Below, one piece after another: positions 1 through 9,217 of a stretch of 64,000 nucleotides of DNA. The position numbers and the translations under genes are program-made. Source of the stretch: Phycisphaerae bacterium (lineage in GTDB: Bacteria > Planctomycetota > Phycisphaerae > Sedimentisphaerales > Anaerobacaceae); NCBI GenBank assembly GCA_017993835.1, contig JAGOLX010000001.1, positions 62,001 to 126,000 of the forward strand. Reading direction: 5' to 3'. The notes beneath the pieces were generated by a model. That model worked only from the letters and a program-made list of their open reading frames with translations, was not told where the DNA came from and did no database searches. Numbering within the stretch: position 1 is the first letter of the stretch; each line of letters begins with the position of its first letter.

Positions 1-1
1 C

Positions 2-712
2 TATTTGGCGGGGCGGAAGTTCGGCGCCACGGGGAATCAGCCCTTGACCTGGGCGATGAACGCCTATGTGCCTGCGCTTGTCGCCCGACAGTATAATCGG
101 TCGCGGATCGCCGCTCTCTCGACCGGCAACGTCTATCCCTTCGTCGATCCTCGCACGGGCGGTGCAAAGGAAGATGATGATCCGCAGCCGGTTGGCGAGT
201 ACGGCCAGTCCTGTCTCGCTCGCGAGCGAATCTTCCAGTACTTCTCAGGCTGTTTCGACACCCCGGTGACTCTCATCCGGCTCAACTACGCCAATGAGCC
301 GCGGTATGGCATTCTCGTCGATTTGACTTTCAAGATCCTTCACGATGAGCCGATCGATCTGACGATGGGAGCGGTCAACTTGATCTGGCAGGGCGATGCG
401 AACAACTGCATCCTCCGTGCCTTGAGTCTGGCTGCCAGTCCGCCCGCCATCCTGAATGTCACCGGCGTCGAAACACTCAAGGTTCGCGACATTGCCCAGC
501 GGATCGGCGGCGTGCTGGGCAAGACGCCTCAGTTCACGTCCCGCGAGGCGCCCACCTCGTTGTTGTCGAACGCATCGAAGTGCGCCGAGCGGTTCGGCAA
601 GCCCGTGGTGAGTCTGGACGAGATGATCGTTGCCATCGCAACGTGGGTGACCGCGGGCAAGCCCGTTCTGAACAAGCCCACGAAGTACAACGTCCGCGAC
701 GGGCGGTTCTAG
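2..712 (+). CDS. NAD-dependent epimerase/dehydratase family protein, 3' part
   Basis: The frame is open from the window edge, so the true start and the Rossmann glycine motif lie outside. The visible part resembles the C-terminal two thirds of an extended short-chain dehydrogenase: a 'STGNVYP' segment where the family's catalytic Ser/Thr strand lies, then 'GEYGQSC', then a substrate-binding region ending in 'PVLNKPTKY'. In this family the tyrosine motif is normally YxxxK. Here the residue four after the Tyr is Cys, so the usual lysine is missing and classical epimerase chemistry is uncertain. The gene converges on the GH51 gene and the stop codons overlap by 4 bp (709-712). The substrate is unknown. 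Family assignment is fairly secure; function is not. Confidence 0.75.
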   Translation, partial: YLAGRKFGATGNQPLTWAMNAYVPALVARQYNRSRIAALSTGNVYPFVDPRTGGAKEDDDPQPVGEYGQSCLARERIFQYFSGCFDTPVTLIRLNYANEPRYGILVDLTFKILHDEPIDLTMGAVNLIWQGDANNCILRALSLAASPPAILNVTGVETLKVRDIAQRIGGVLGKTPQFTSREAPTSLLSNASKCAERFGKPVVSLDEMIVAIATWVTAGKPVLNKPTKYNVRDGRF

Positions 713-3195
713 TCCGTTGCGACCCGCAGAATTGTAAGGGAACTCCCCGGGAACTTGTGGACGAACTCGCCCTTCGCCGTCTGAATCCAACTTTCGGATG
801 GCGCCACGCGCGTCGGTTCGTCGAGACTGTTGTTGTCGGAGAGACTTGCCGACGTCAGGACAGTGACCGACGCATCCGGCTTGATGCCGTTCACGTTGCG
901 CAGGACCAGTGTGGTGGTGACCGGATCGGATGCAGTGTTGATGGCCTTGACGATCAGATCGCCACTGGCTTCGTCCCGGCCGGCGGCAGCGTAGAAGTGC
1001 TCTGTTGCGGGAGCGATCTCATCGTGGATCAACTGGCCGTCGAGGGAGCAGCGGATTCGATTGCCCGCCAACTCGATCTTCACGTCGTACCAGCGTCCCG
1101 TCTCGATCCGGCCCTGCACGTGCCGGCCGACGGGACTCTGGTTCAGCTCGATGGCGTGCTCGCGATTGCCCCAGCCGCCGACGTTCCACCAGTACTTGCT
1201 CTGGCCCTTGCGGCCGAAGACGACGAGGAACCCTTCGTCGCCGCGGAGCTTCCGGGCCTTGAGCGTCAGCGTGTAGCCGAACCACGTCTCGTCGCCGAAA
1301 TAGCTCAGACCCACCGCCTGGCGACCCTGGCGATAGGCTCCCTCCACGAGCGACCATTCTCCGCCGTCCGGCCTCCAGTCAGCGGAACCATTTGAAGAGT
1401 CCGATGCGTAGAGGACTTGGCCGTCCTTCTGGACGCGGATATCCTTGAACTCCGCGGAGGTGTTCCACGTGCCGACGCCGATGGCCCCCGCAACCGCCGG
1501 AGGCTCGGTTTGTTCGAGTTTCACCTCGGTGCGGACGGTGTAGCTCGGCCGGTTCAGGCTGAGGAGCTTCCAGAGATAGTATGACGCGGTGCCGAAGACT
1601 CGCGTGCCGTCGTGGTAGATCATGCCATGCCAGTCCCAGGTCCGACCGTCCACGTGGGCCAGCAGAGGCGCATAGGAGACCATTTGCACCGCGTCCGCGT
1701 TTCGCTCACAGCCCATCAGGAACACGCCTTCGGCCAGTGCCGCCAGGAGGTTGCCGCGATAGGGGCCGCCGTCCTGGCTGGTTACGGCCACCTCGCCGAG
1801 ATAGAGCGGCGCGAGACTGCGATCTCGGGTGTCGTACTCGTTGAAGCGGTTCATGAACCACGTCGGGTTGTTGTAGTAGTGCCGATCCGCGATCTGGTAG
1901 AGCCCGGCGGGCATGCGATAATACGAGAGGTCCGCCAGGTAGATCAGGTCAGGGTACTTCGCCTTCATCGCGTCGTAGATGAACCGGTATCGCTCCTCGT
2001 AGGCCCGCTCGGCGTTCTCGTTGCCGATCTCGACGTACTTGAGACCGAACGATGCGGGATGGCCCGCGTCGGCGCGGAGCTTGCCCCACTTGGAGTCGGT
2101 TGGTCCGTTGGCGTACTCGACGACGTCGAGGAAGTTGTCCCGGACCCAGTCCATCTGGTCCATGGGCACGTTCTCCAGTTGCCGGAAGATGCAGGTCTGG
2201 CCGCAGAAGCCCACCCACAAGGGCTCGGCGCCCAGGTCCTCGCAGAACTGGAGGTATTCGTAGAGCCCCATGCCATGCGTGAAGCGGTAGTTCCACGGGC
2301 CCCAGCGTTCTTCGCGATTCTCGACGGGCCCGACGGTCCGCTTCCAGTTGTACGCAGTCTCGACGGTGCCGCCTTCGACGACGCAACCGCCGGGGAAGCG
2401 GATGAACCCTGGCTTGAGGTCTGCGATCATCTGGGCGATGTCGGGACGCAAGCTGTTGCGCCGGCCCTTCCAGGTCTGGGCGGGAAACAGCGACACAAAG
2501 TCCAGCCACAGGGTGCCCTGGCTCCCTGCGAGGATGATCAGGCGGGCCTTGGACTCGGTCGCTGATGCGGTCAGTGTGGCCTTAAATTGTCTCCAGCCTT
2601 CGCCGATGCCCTCGATGTGGATGGCATCGGAGACCGCCTTGCCCGACGCGTCTGCCAGGATCGCCGACACCGCTGCAATGGAACCTTTGGCGTAGAGTGA
2701 CAATTCGTACTTCTGGCCCTGTTTGACGCCAATGCCGAAGAAGCCTCCGTTGGCCACTCCGAAGCGTCCGTCCGCGGTGGTCTCGACGTCGAGACGCAGA
2801 CAATGGCAGGACTGCTCGGTGATGCCGCCGGTGGTTTGGAGGGACATGGTCCCACGGGCGCCGCCCTCCTGGACGAGCGACCAGAAGGGGACTCCGTCGG
2901 TTGTGTAGCCGAACTGGTCGAATCCGGCGTCGTAGCCCTTGGCGTCGAGCCAACGGCCGTCTCGCAGCGTGAAGCCTTCCGGCGGGCGCGAGTCCTCGAA
3001 ACCGCGGTTGCGGATCAGCTCCGCGTACAGGCCGCCGTCCACGCCGTGATTGATTTCCTCCAGGAAGATCCCGTACATGCGAGGATTGATCGCCGGCCCC
3101 TTGTCCGCGGCGTCGATGGTGATCGTCGCGGTGCTCGCCTGGAGCGAGCCGGCCAGTAACAGAAGCGTCAGTGTCGTGAAGATGCCAGGTCGCAT
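709..3195 (-). CDS. Secreted alpha-L-arabinofuranosidase, GH51-type, with inserted concanavalin-like domain
   Basis: An 828-residue exported enzyme predicted to release terminal alpha-L-arabinofuranosyl residues from arabinan or arabinoxylan. The signal peptide is at about 1-20. The GH51 N-terminal motif 'MYGIFLEEINHGVDGG' is near 40-55, followed by a carbohydrate-binding-like beta-sandwich (about 100-240) and the catalytic barrel from about 245. The acid/base is E393 in 'EIGNEN' and the nucleophile is E468 in 'YLGEVA'; both are present. A segment at about 565-735 ('GVGTWNTSAEFKDI', 'YDVKIELAGN') looks like a DUF1080/LamG-type sandwich inserted before the C-terminal GH51 beta domain. This makes the protein longer than a typical GH51 (about 500-650 residues). 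It is the last gene of the minus-strand arabinan-type operon, 23 bp after the S9 peptidase gene. The family call is strong; exact substrate is inferred. Confidence 0.9.
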   Translation of the reverse strand: MRPGIFTTLTLLLLAGSLQASTATITIDAADKGPAINPRMYGIFLEEINHGVDGGLYAELIRNRGFEDSRPPEGFTLRDGRWLDAKGYDAGFDQFGYTTDGVPFWSLVQEGGARGTMSLQTTGGITEQSCHCLRLDVETTADGRFGVANGGFFGIGVKQGQKYELSLYAKGSIAAVSAILADASGKAVSDAIHIEGIGEGWRQFKATLTASATESKARLIILAGSQGTLWLDFVSLFPAQTWKGRRNSLRPDIAQMIADLKPGFIRFPGGCVVEGGTVETAYNWKRTVGPVENREERWGPWNYRFTHGMGLYEYLQFCEDLGAEPLWVGFCGQTCIFRQLENVPMDQMDWVRDNFLDVVEYANGPTDSKWGKLRADAGHPASFGLKYVEIGNENAERAYEERYRFIYDAMKAKYPDLIYLADLSYYRMPAGLYQIADRHYYNNPTWFMNRFNEYDTRDRSLAPLYLGEVAVTSQDGGPYRGNLLAALAEGVFLMGCERNADAVQMVSYAPLLAHVDGRTWDWHGMIYHDGTRVFGTASYYLWKLLSLNRPSYTVRTEVKLEQTEPPAVAGAIGVGTWNTSAEFKDIRVQKDGQVLYASDSSNGSADWRPDGGEWSLVEGAYRQGRQAVGLSYFGDETWFGYTLTLKARKLRGDEGFLVVFGRKGQSKYWWNVGGWGNREHAIELNQSPVGRHVQGRIETGRWYDVKIELAGNRIRCSLDGQLIHDEIAPATEHFYAAAGRDEASGDLIVKAINTASDPVTTTLVLRNVNGIKPDASVTVLTSASLSDNNSLDEPTRVAPSESWIQTAKGEFVHKFPGSSLTILRVATD

Positions 3196-3218
3196 TGTCG
3201 TCGTCTCACTCTTGCGGT

Positions 3219-5507
3219 TCAGTTAGCGTTTCGGTCAGGCGGCTCGATGCCGAGCAGGTGACGGACGAAGAAATCCTCCATCCGTCGCTGGCCGTAGGCG
3301 CCGCCCAGGCCATGGCCCATGCCAGGGACGACGACCAGGTCGAAGTCCTTGTTTGCCTTGATGAGGGCGTCCACAAACCGCATCGTCGATTCCACCGGGA
3401 CGTTGTCGTCCAGTTCGCCGACGATCAGAAGCAGTTTGCCTCGCAGGCGGGCGGCGTTCTCGATGTTGGAGTTCTCCGCGTACCATTGCCCGACGGGATA
3501 GCCCATCCACTGCTCGTTCCAGGAGGCCTTGTCCATGCGGTTGTCGTGGCACCCGCAGCCGGCTGCGGCGACCTTGTAGAATTCGGGATGGAACAGCAGC
3601 GCCCCCGCGGCGTTTTGTCCGCCGGCGGAACCGCCGTAGACGCCCACGCGAGTGGTGTCGTACCAGGGGTACTTGGCCGCCACCGCCTGATGCCACAGGA
3701 TGCGGTCGGGCAGACCCGCGTCCTTGAGATTGTGCCAGCAGACGTCGTGGAAGGCCTTCGAGCGGAAGGCGGTGCCCATGCCGTCGATCTGGACGACGAC
3801 GAAGCCCAGGTCCGTGAGAGAGGTGAATCGAGAGAAGGGACTGAAGCTCTTGGGCACGTACGCGCTCTGCGGTCCGGCGTAGATCTGCTCGATCACCGGG
3901 TACTTCTTGGCCGGGTCGAAGTCTTTGGGCCGGCAGATGGTGCCCCAGATGTCGGTCTTGCCGTCGCGTCCCTTGGCGACGAAGACCTCCGGGCCGGTCC
4001 AACCTTTAGCGACCAGCTCGCTGATCTCCGCCTTCTCCAGCGGACAGACCAGCGAACCATCCGAGGCCCGGCGCAGCTCGTGTACCGGCGGCGTGTCCAC
4101 CCGGCTGTAGGTGTCGATCAGGTACTTGCGATCCGGCGAGTACTGGATCGAGTGACTGCCGTTCCCCTCGGTCAACGCCACGAGCCCCGTGCCGTCGAAA
4201 TTGACGCGGTAGTAGTGGACAAAGTACGGGTCCTGATCGGCGTTTTGGCCGCCGGCCTGGAACCAGATCTGCTTGGCATCTTCATCGATGCGGTCGATGC
4301 CGCGAACGACCCACTCACCCTGGGTGATCTGATCGCGGATCTCGCCCCTGGCGGCGTCGATGTAGTAGAGGTGCCGCCAGCCATCCCGCTCGGAAGCGTA
4401 GATCAGATCGTCGCTCTTGTCCAACCATGTCACAATCGAGAGGCCCAGGTTCTCCGTGTGGGCGGTCCAGATGAAGGTCTCCGTCCGCTCGTCGATGAGG
4501 TTGCGGGCCTGGCCGGTGTGGGAATCGACCTCGATGACGCGGAACCGTTGGTGGCCGCGATCGATCTTCTCGTATGCGAAATGCCGCTGGTCCTTGCGCC
4601 AATGAAGACGCGGCCTCTCCCAGTCCAGTTCGAGCTTGTCCACCTCGGGCTTGATCTGCTTGCAGCTGGCGATGTTGAACAGGTTCAGTTCGTACGTCGC
4701 GAACTTGTCCCCCGGCAGGGCGTAGGGCCGGCTGGAGAACTTCGCCCGACCGCCGCCGGCGGGGGAGGACTCGACCAGATACACCTCCTTGTTGTCGCCC
4801 GGCTCGACGCGGAAGGCCACCAGCGTCTGCGAATCGGGCGCCCACGCCAGCAGGTCATAGGCGCCGTTCTCGGCGCCGTCGGTGCTGAGCTGGACCTCCT
4901 CGCCGCCTTCGCGGGCTCTGAGGAACACGTTGTGATCCTTGACGAGGGCGCTCCACTTGCCGTCGGGCGAATCGGGAGACGGGCCTCGGTCCTCGCCCTC
5001 CGGTCTCCGCGGGCGTCGTCCGAACGGCGGGCCCTCCCGGTCCGGACCCGAGGAGTCCGACATCGTGGCACTCGACTTGACACACGCGTAGGAGGCCAGA
5101 TGGCATTCCCAGGTCGTCTGTTCCACTAAGAACCGGACCGTCTTGCCGTCGTCCGGGAACTCGATGGCGTCGAAGGGCAGTTGGCCGGCCTCGTATTCGG
5201 CGCCAACGGCCTGCGACAAGGCGGCGGCCAGCTTGGCATGGTCAAAGGCACGTTGTCGTGTCCCTTGTTCCGCGTCCACCAGGATGAACTCCTTGGCGTT
5301 GCCGGTCAGATCATTGCGGTACCAGAAGCACTTGTTCTCGTTGAACCACCTCGGGGAGATCCGACCCTTGTAGTACCCCTCGACCCGGCGGGGCGGCCCG
5401 AATCGGCCTTGTGGCGATGCCTGCGGCGCGCCGGCGGCACCCGACGCAGCGAAGAGTGCCATGGTCAAGGTCATTCCAATCGATCTGATGCGTGGGGTGA
5501 CAGTCAT
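3219..5507 (-). CDS. Exported S9 family prolyl oligopeptidase (dipeptidyl peptidase IV type)
   Basis: A 762-residue serine peptidase with an N-terminal signal peptide (about 1-26), a beta-propeller of the DPP-IV N-terminal type (about 70-520) and a C-terminal alpha/beta-hydrolase domain. The triad is visible: S627 in 'GVYGGSAGGQ', D700 in 'GELDDNVP' and H732 in 'GMGHGLGG', matching the family order and the DDN motif of DPP-IV. It should cleave short peptides, often after proline, outside the cytoplasm. The start is supported by 'GAGGAAGACG' just before the ATG. It sits between GH127 (21 bp) and GH51 (23 bp) in the operon, so it may act on glycoproteins such as arabinose-decorated plant or algal hydroxyproline-rich proteins. 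That link is inference only; S9 enzymes are common in planctomycetal sugar loci. Confidence 0.9.
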   Translation of the reverse strand: MTVTPRIRSIGMTLTMALFAASGAAGAPQASPQGRFGPPRRVEGYYKGRISPRWFNENKCFWYRNDLTGNAKEFILVDAEQGTRQRAFDHAKLAAALSQAVGAEYEAGQLPFDAIEFPDDGKTVRFLVEQTTWECHLASYACVKSSATMSDSSGPDREGPPFGRRPRRPEGEDRGPSPDSPDGKWSALVKDHNVFLRAREGGEEVQLSTDGAENGAYDLLAWAPDSQTLVAFRVEPGDNKEVYLVESSPAGGGRAKFSSRPYALPGDKFATYELNLFNIASCKQIKPEVDKLELDWERPRLHWRKDQRHFAYEKIDRGHQRFRVIEVDSHTGQARNLIDERTETFIWTAHTENLGLSIVTWLDKSDDLIYASERDGWRHLYYIDAARGEIRDQITQGEWVVRGIDRIDEDAKQIWFQAGGQNADQDPYFVHYYRVNFDGTGLVALTEGNGSHSIQYSPDRKYLIDTYSRVDTPPVHELRRASDGSLVCPLEKAEISELVAKGWTGPEVFVAKGRDGKTDIWGTICRPKDFDPAKKYPVIEQIYAGPQSAYVPKSFSPFSRFTSLTDLGFVVVQIDGMGTAFRSKAFHDVCWHNLKDAGLPDRILWHQAVAAKYPWYDTTRVGVYGGSAGGQNAAGALLFHPEFYKVAAAGCGCHDNRMDKASWNEQWMGYPVGQWYAENSNIENAARLRGKLLLIVGELDDNVPVESTMRFVDALIKANKDFDLVVVPGMGHGLGGAYGQRRMEDFFVRHLLGIEPPDRNAN

Positions 5508-5528
5508 CGTCTTCCTCGAAACAAAGGT

Positions 5529-7565
5529 TTATAGTCCCTCTTCGGGTCCTGCCCGCTCGATCCGTCCGAGTGCGTCGCGGTCGCGGGCCAGCCAGACGGC
5601 CATCTCCCCCGGCCCGCGATGGGCCCAGGCATAGTAGGGGATCGCCGTGAATTCCTGCTCCTGCAGCGTGCCGTCGTCCTGGAGTGCTTCGGCGCGGCCC
5701 GTGAGCATCACGACGCCGCCCAAGAGATCCGCCCGCCACCGCGGCTCCAGATGGCAGTCGTCGGCCAGCAGCAGGTTGAGGGCTCGCCCGCCGGGCTGGT
5801 CGGGCCATTCTGCACAGTAGACCAGCGGACCTCGCTGAAGCGCCACGCGTCCGAGATCGGCTTGGACCCTCTCATCGGCGATGATGCGCCGAACGGGCAT
5901 GGGCAAGTCCAATTCGACGACGTCCCCCTTGGACCATTTCCGGCGAATATGCGCAAAGCCGTCTGTGACATGGATGGGCGTCTCCCGGCCGGCGACCTTG
6001 AGCGTCGGGCGAGTGTCGCTGCGGTCAAGGAATCGGTACAGGCTGTTCGGGATCGCCTCGCCTCTTGCCCAGCCGGGGATGCGGACGGCGACAGTGAACT
6101 CACTCTCCGTTTGCGGCTCGACGACGATTCGAACAGAACCTTCCCACGGATATCGCGTCTGCTGAGTCACAACGACCCTGTGTCCATCCAGGTCCATCTC
6201 GGCATGACCGGCCACGAATAGATTCACGTACAACGTGTCGCCGCGATGGGCGTAGATGTAGCCGGGGAATGAGGGCAGGAACCTCGCGACGTTGCCGGGA
6301 CAGCACGCGACTTCGAACCAGGGCGCCCGCTCCGTCGAACCCTGGTTAAAGCGGAACTTGCCGTCGGAGGAGAGCGGATTCGGATAGAAGAACCGGTCGC
6401 CGGTGAGGGAGACGCCGGAGATTAGCCCGTTGCAGGCGGTGCGTTCGAGCACATCGATGTACTTGGCGTCGCCGTGCAGGAGGAAGAGCCGGTGATTCCA
6501 GAGGACGTTGCCGATGGCGGCGCAGGTCTCGTTGTACGCGGTCAGATTGGGCAGCTCGAAGGCATCGCCGAACGACTCGTGCGAGGGGCGGGCGCCGATG
6601 CCGCCTGTGATGTGGATCTTGCGGCCGACCACATCGTCCCACAGGCGGTCAATCGCTCGGACGTAGTCCCGGTTGCCGGTGAGGGCCGCGACGTCCGCGA
6701 TTCCCGAGAACATGTAGGCGGCGCGGACCGCATGACCGACCGCTTCGTCCTGCTCCAGGATCGGCTTGTGGGCCTGGACCTGCACCGCGTCGTTGTAGAC
6801 CGACCAGGGGGAGTCCACCGGATACTGAGGCATGTAGTTCTCGATCCGGCCCCGCACGTCCAGGAAGTACTGGGCAAGCTTGAGGTACCTTTCGTCGCCC
6901 GTGACGCGGTAGAGCTTGACCAGGCCGATTTCGATCTCCTGATGGCCCGGCGTGCCGGCACGCTTCCCTGGGCCAGTGCCGAAAGTTCGGTCCAGCAGAT
7001 CGGCATTCTTGATCGCCACGTCGAGCAGCGAGCGTTTGCCGGTGGCCTGGAAGTAGGCGACCGCGGCCTCGTACATGTGCCCGGCGTTGTACAATTCATG
7101 GCTGACCGCCAGCAGCGACCATCGCTCGGGACCCGCGCCCGGCGCGGGGTTGTTCGGGTCGCACGTGCGGGCGGTGAAGAGATACCCATCAGACTCCTGC
7201 ACCTGGGCGATGATCTCGATGAGACCGTCGACGTACCTCTCCAGATTCGGGTCCGGATGCTGGCGAAGGGAGTAGGCGGCGCCCTCGATCACCTTGTAGA
7301 CGTCGGTGTCGTTGTACCGCTTGCCCTGGTAGGTTCCTCGCTTCAGGCGGGCGGCGACGCGGAAGTTGTCCATCCGCCCGGTTTCCTCGTTCTTGCGGAA
7401 GGCGAACGGGATGGTCACCGTGCGGTTGGTCTCGATGCGCGGGGCCCAGAACTCGTCCTCGACCTGCACCTGGGAGAACGGCACGGGGACGTAGGGGTAA
7501 TCGACGACGTGTGCCTGAGCTGCGATGAAGAGAACACTCACGAGGATCATGCCAGTGTCCCTCAC
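5529..7565 (-). CDS. GH127 family beta-L-arabinofuranosidase-like protein (DUF1680)
   Basis: A 678-residue protein of the DUF1680/GH127 family, whose characterised members remove beta-L-arabinofuranose with a zinc-bound cysteine nucleophile. The opening 'VQVEDEFWAPRIETNRTVT' motif (about 33-51) is typical. The metal/nucleophile set is visible: E346 and C348 in 'YNETCAAIGN', and C421-C422 in 'EVACCPGN', with spacing close to that of HypBA1 (E338, C340, C417, C418). An (alpha/alpha)6 barrel is followed by beta-sandwich domains. The first codon is GTG and overlaps the upstream stop (7562-7565, GTGA), which suggests translational coupling. An internal ATG at 7550 is an alternative start. The N-terminus (about 1-18) looks like a signal peptide. 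With GH51 two genes away, action on arabinose side chains is a reasonable inference. Confidence 0.9.
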   Translation of the reverse strand: MRDTGMILVSVLFIAAQAHVVDYPYVPVPFSQVQVEDEFWAPRIETNRTVTIPFAFRKNEETGRMDNFRVAARLKRGTYQGKRYNDTDVYKVIEGAAYSLRQHPDPNLERYVDGLIEIIAQVQESDGYLFTARTCDPNNPAPGAGPERWSLLAVSHELYNAGHMYEAAVAYFQATGKRSLLDVAIKNADLLDRTFGTGPGKRAGTPGHQEIEIGLVKLYRVTGDERYLKLAQYFLDVRGRIENYMPQYPVDSPWSVYNDAVQVQAHKPILEQDEAVGHAVRAAYMFSGIADVAALTGNRDYVRAIDRLWDDVVGRKIHITGGIGARPSHESFGDAFELPNLTAYNETCAAIGNVLWNHRLFLLHGDAKYIDVLERTACNGLISGVSLTGDRFFYPNPLSSDGKFRFNQGSTERAPWFEVACCPGNVARFLPSFPGYIYAHRGDTLYVNLFVAGHAEMDLDGHRVVVTQQTRYPWEGSVRIVVEPQTESEFTVAVRIPGWARGEAIPNSLYRFLDRSDTRPTLKVAGRETPIHVTDGFAHIRRKWSKGDVVELDLPMPVRRIIADERVQADLGRVALQRGPLVYCAEWPDQPGGRALNLLLADDCHLEPRWRADLLGGVVMLTGRAEALQDDGTLQEQEFTAIPYYAWAHRGPGEMAVWLARDRDALGRIERAGPEEGL

Positions 7566-9145
7566 TTCTCGTATGGCCGGTACCGCCAGTCGATCTGGTT
7601 CTCATAGGCCGTTGTCTCGTTGACAAGGGCGAACAGGTCGGGATCGTATTCCTTGAGCTTCTCCCTCGTGTCGATGGGGTGTGAGGCATCGGTGGGCGCG
7701 TCGTCGTGGCCCAGGGCGTCGAAGTAGGCCAGCACGCCTTCGACCCAGTAGGCGGTGCGATCCACCGCGGCGGCGCTGCCTTGCCACTTGCCTGACGCCG
7801 TTGTTCTCTCGAACAGTTCCTTGAGCCTGGCGTCGAATCGCTCGTCGAGACGCTGCACCCGCAACTCGTACTGCTGCCAGATCCAGCGCGGACGGCTCTC
7901 GAAACCCGGATCGGGCGGACGTGTGCCCGTTACCCGCCAGATTGCATCGGCGAAGACTCGAATCACCTGGTTGTCGCCGACATACATGTCCTGCGGGTCG
8001 GCCAGGACGTTTTCCTCGCCCACCACGAGCAGTCTCATCTCGGGCGTATACGTCTGATAGCGAGATAGGGCATCGACGGCGTTCGGATCGCCGAGTGCCT
8101 TGTACTCGGGCAGGTCGCTGATGTGCTCGTTCGGTCCCAGGACGACCAGCTTCATGCCGTCGGCAATGAATGCCTTGAGGATGTCGTGACGATAGGCGAA
8201 CATCCGGCGGATCGTCTCGTTGGCGTGGAGCAGGGCCTCATTGCTCGCCTGCCGACCGAGTACCGGGAACTCGCGGGCCCAGGTGAACTTCGTGTAGTAG
8301 GGATCGATCTTGAACCTGGCGGGCGGGGAGATCACGCAGGGCAGCGTCTGGAGCCACTGGTACCGCCAGTCCTGCTCGGGGCGCAGGTTGAATGCTGTCC
8401 GGCACAGCTCGTAGCCCATCGGGTCGTAGGCTTTGAGCTGCTCGCGATGACCGATCGGTCCGTGATTCCAGTTGTTCACGCGATTGCAGTCGAAATACGC
8501 CTGGGCGATTTCCGCCCAGTACTCGGCGGGATTTGAGCCCGCGTAGGTATTGTGGTAGAGCTTCTTGGTCATCGCATTCCGGTACGCGGCCATCACGCGA
8601 CCTCGCCAGGTCGGGTCGATCTCGCTGAGCGTGCCGTCGATGGTGTGGCAGAACTCGTGGACCCCGATGCTCTCATCGTCGTAGCGGTCGATGGGCAGGC
8701 TCAGGAGGTTCTCCTCTCCGAAGCTGGTGGGCAGGCCGCCAGTGCCGCGGACCCGCTCGTTTTGGTAGTCCGGGTTGCGGCTGTTGCGGTACTCCGGCAT
8801 GTCGGTATAGACCTGGTCCTTGCCGATGATAATCAGGTACATGCCCTGTTTGGCCATGGCCTCCAACACGTCCGGTCTTCCGGCGAGCATGTGCGTGACG
8901 ATCTCATGGGTCCGTTGGAGCGCCAGGTCCGCGACCTCCCCGGCGGCTGCGACAGGCAGACCCTTGATGTCGATGTACTTTTTGTAGAACCCGCGGGCGG
9001 CCTCCCGGTCGTTCTCTCGGACCAGGCTGAAGAACGATTCCGGCGGGGCAGTCACCGTCGGGGCCTGGGCCCACGTTTGTGCCTGGGTGAGACTCCACCA
9101 CGCTGAAAGCAGGGAGACTGAAGCGGTCATCACCAGTTGTTTCAT
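7562..9145 (-). CDS. Exported zincin-like protein made of two homologous halves, the second lacking HEXXH
   Basis: A 527-residue protein with a signal peptide (about 1-22). No close named family is recognised. Residues about 75-270 carry 'SIGVHEFCHTID' with H163-E164-x-x-H167, a zincin motif, and a downstream 'EYWAEI' (E209/E212) that could supply the third ligand. Residues about 305-525 repeat the same layout: 'HDILKAFIADGM' against 'PDVLEAMAKQGM', 'SDLPEYK' against 'TDMPEYR', 'GEENVLADP' against 'GEENLLSLP', and 'AYWVEGVLAYFD' against 'EYWAEIAQAYFD'. In the second copy the HEXXH position reads 'VIRVFADAI', so the metal site is gone. The fold may be related to lethal-factor-like zincins, but this is uncertain. 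The start has 'GGAGGCACAATCG' before the ATG. It lies in the arabinan-type operon upstream of GH127, so it may bind or process the same glycoconjugate. Confidence 0.7.
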   Translation of the reverse strand: MKQLVMTASVSLLSAWWSLTQAQTWAQAPTVTAPPESFFSLVRENDREAARGFYKKYIDIKGLPVAAAGEVADLALQRTHEIVTHMLAGRPDVLEAMAKQGMYLIIIGKDQVYTDMPEYRNSRNPDYQNERVRGTGGLPTSFGEENLLSLPIDRYDDESIGVHEFCHTIDGTLSEIDPTWRGRVMAAYRNAMTKKLYHNTYAGSNPAEYWAEIAQAYFDCNRVNNWNHGPIGHREQLKAYDPMGYELCRTAFNLRPEQDWRYQWLQTLPCVISPPARFKIDPYYTKFTWAREFPVLGRQASNEALLHANETIRRMFAYRHDILKAFIADGMKLVVLGPNEHISDLPEYKALGDPNAVDALSRYQTYTPEMRLLVVGEENVLADPQDMYVGDNQVIRVFADAIWRVTGTRPPDPGFESRPRWIWQQYELRVQRLDERFDARLKELFERTTASGKWQGSAAAVDRTAYWVEGVLAYFDALGHDDAPTDASHPIDTREKLKEYDPDLFALVNETTAYENQIDWRYRPYEK

Positions 9146-9217
9146 CGATTGTGCCTCCAGAACCTTCTCGGGAACTTACTTGGCAGAGTGTAGGACGATG
9201 CTCCTGTCGCTGTTATT

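Noticed and set aside
6474-7607. 377-codon plus-strand frame opposite GH127
   Set aside because: Antisense shadow of a gene whose zinc and nucleophile residues are all in place.
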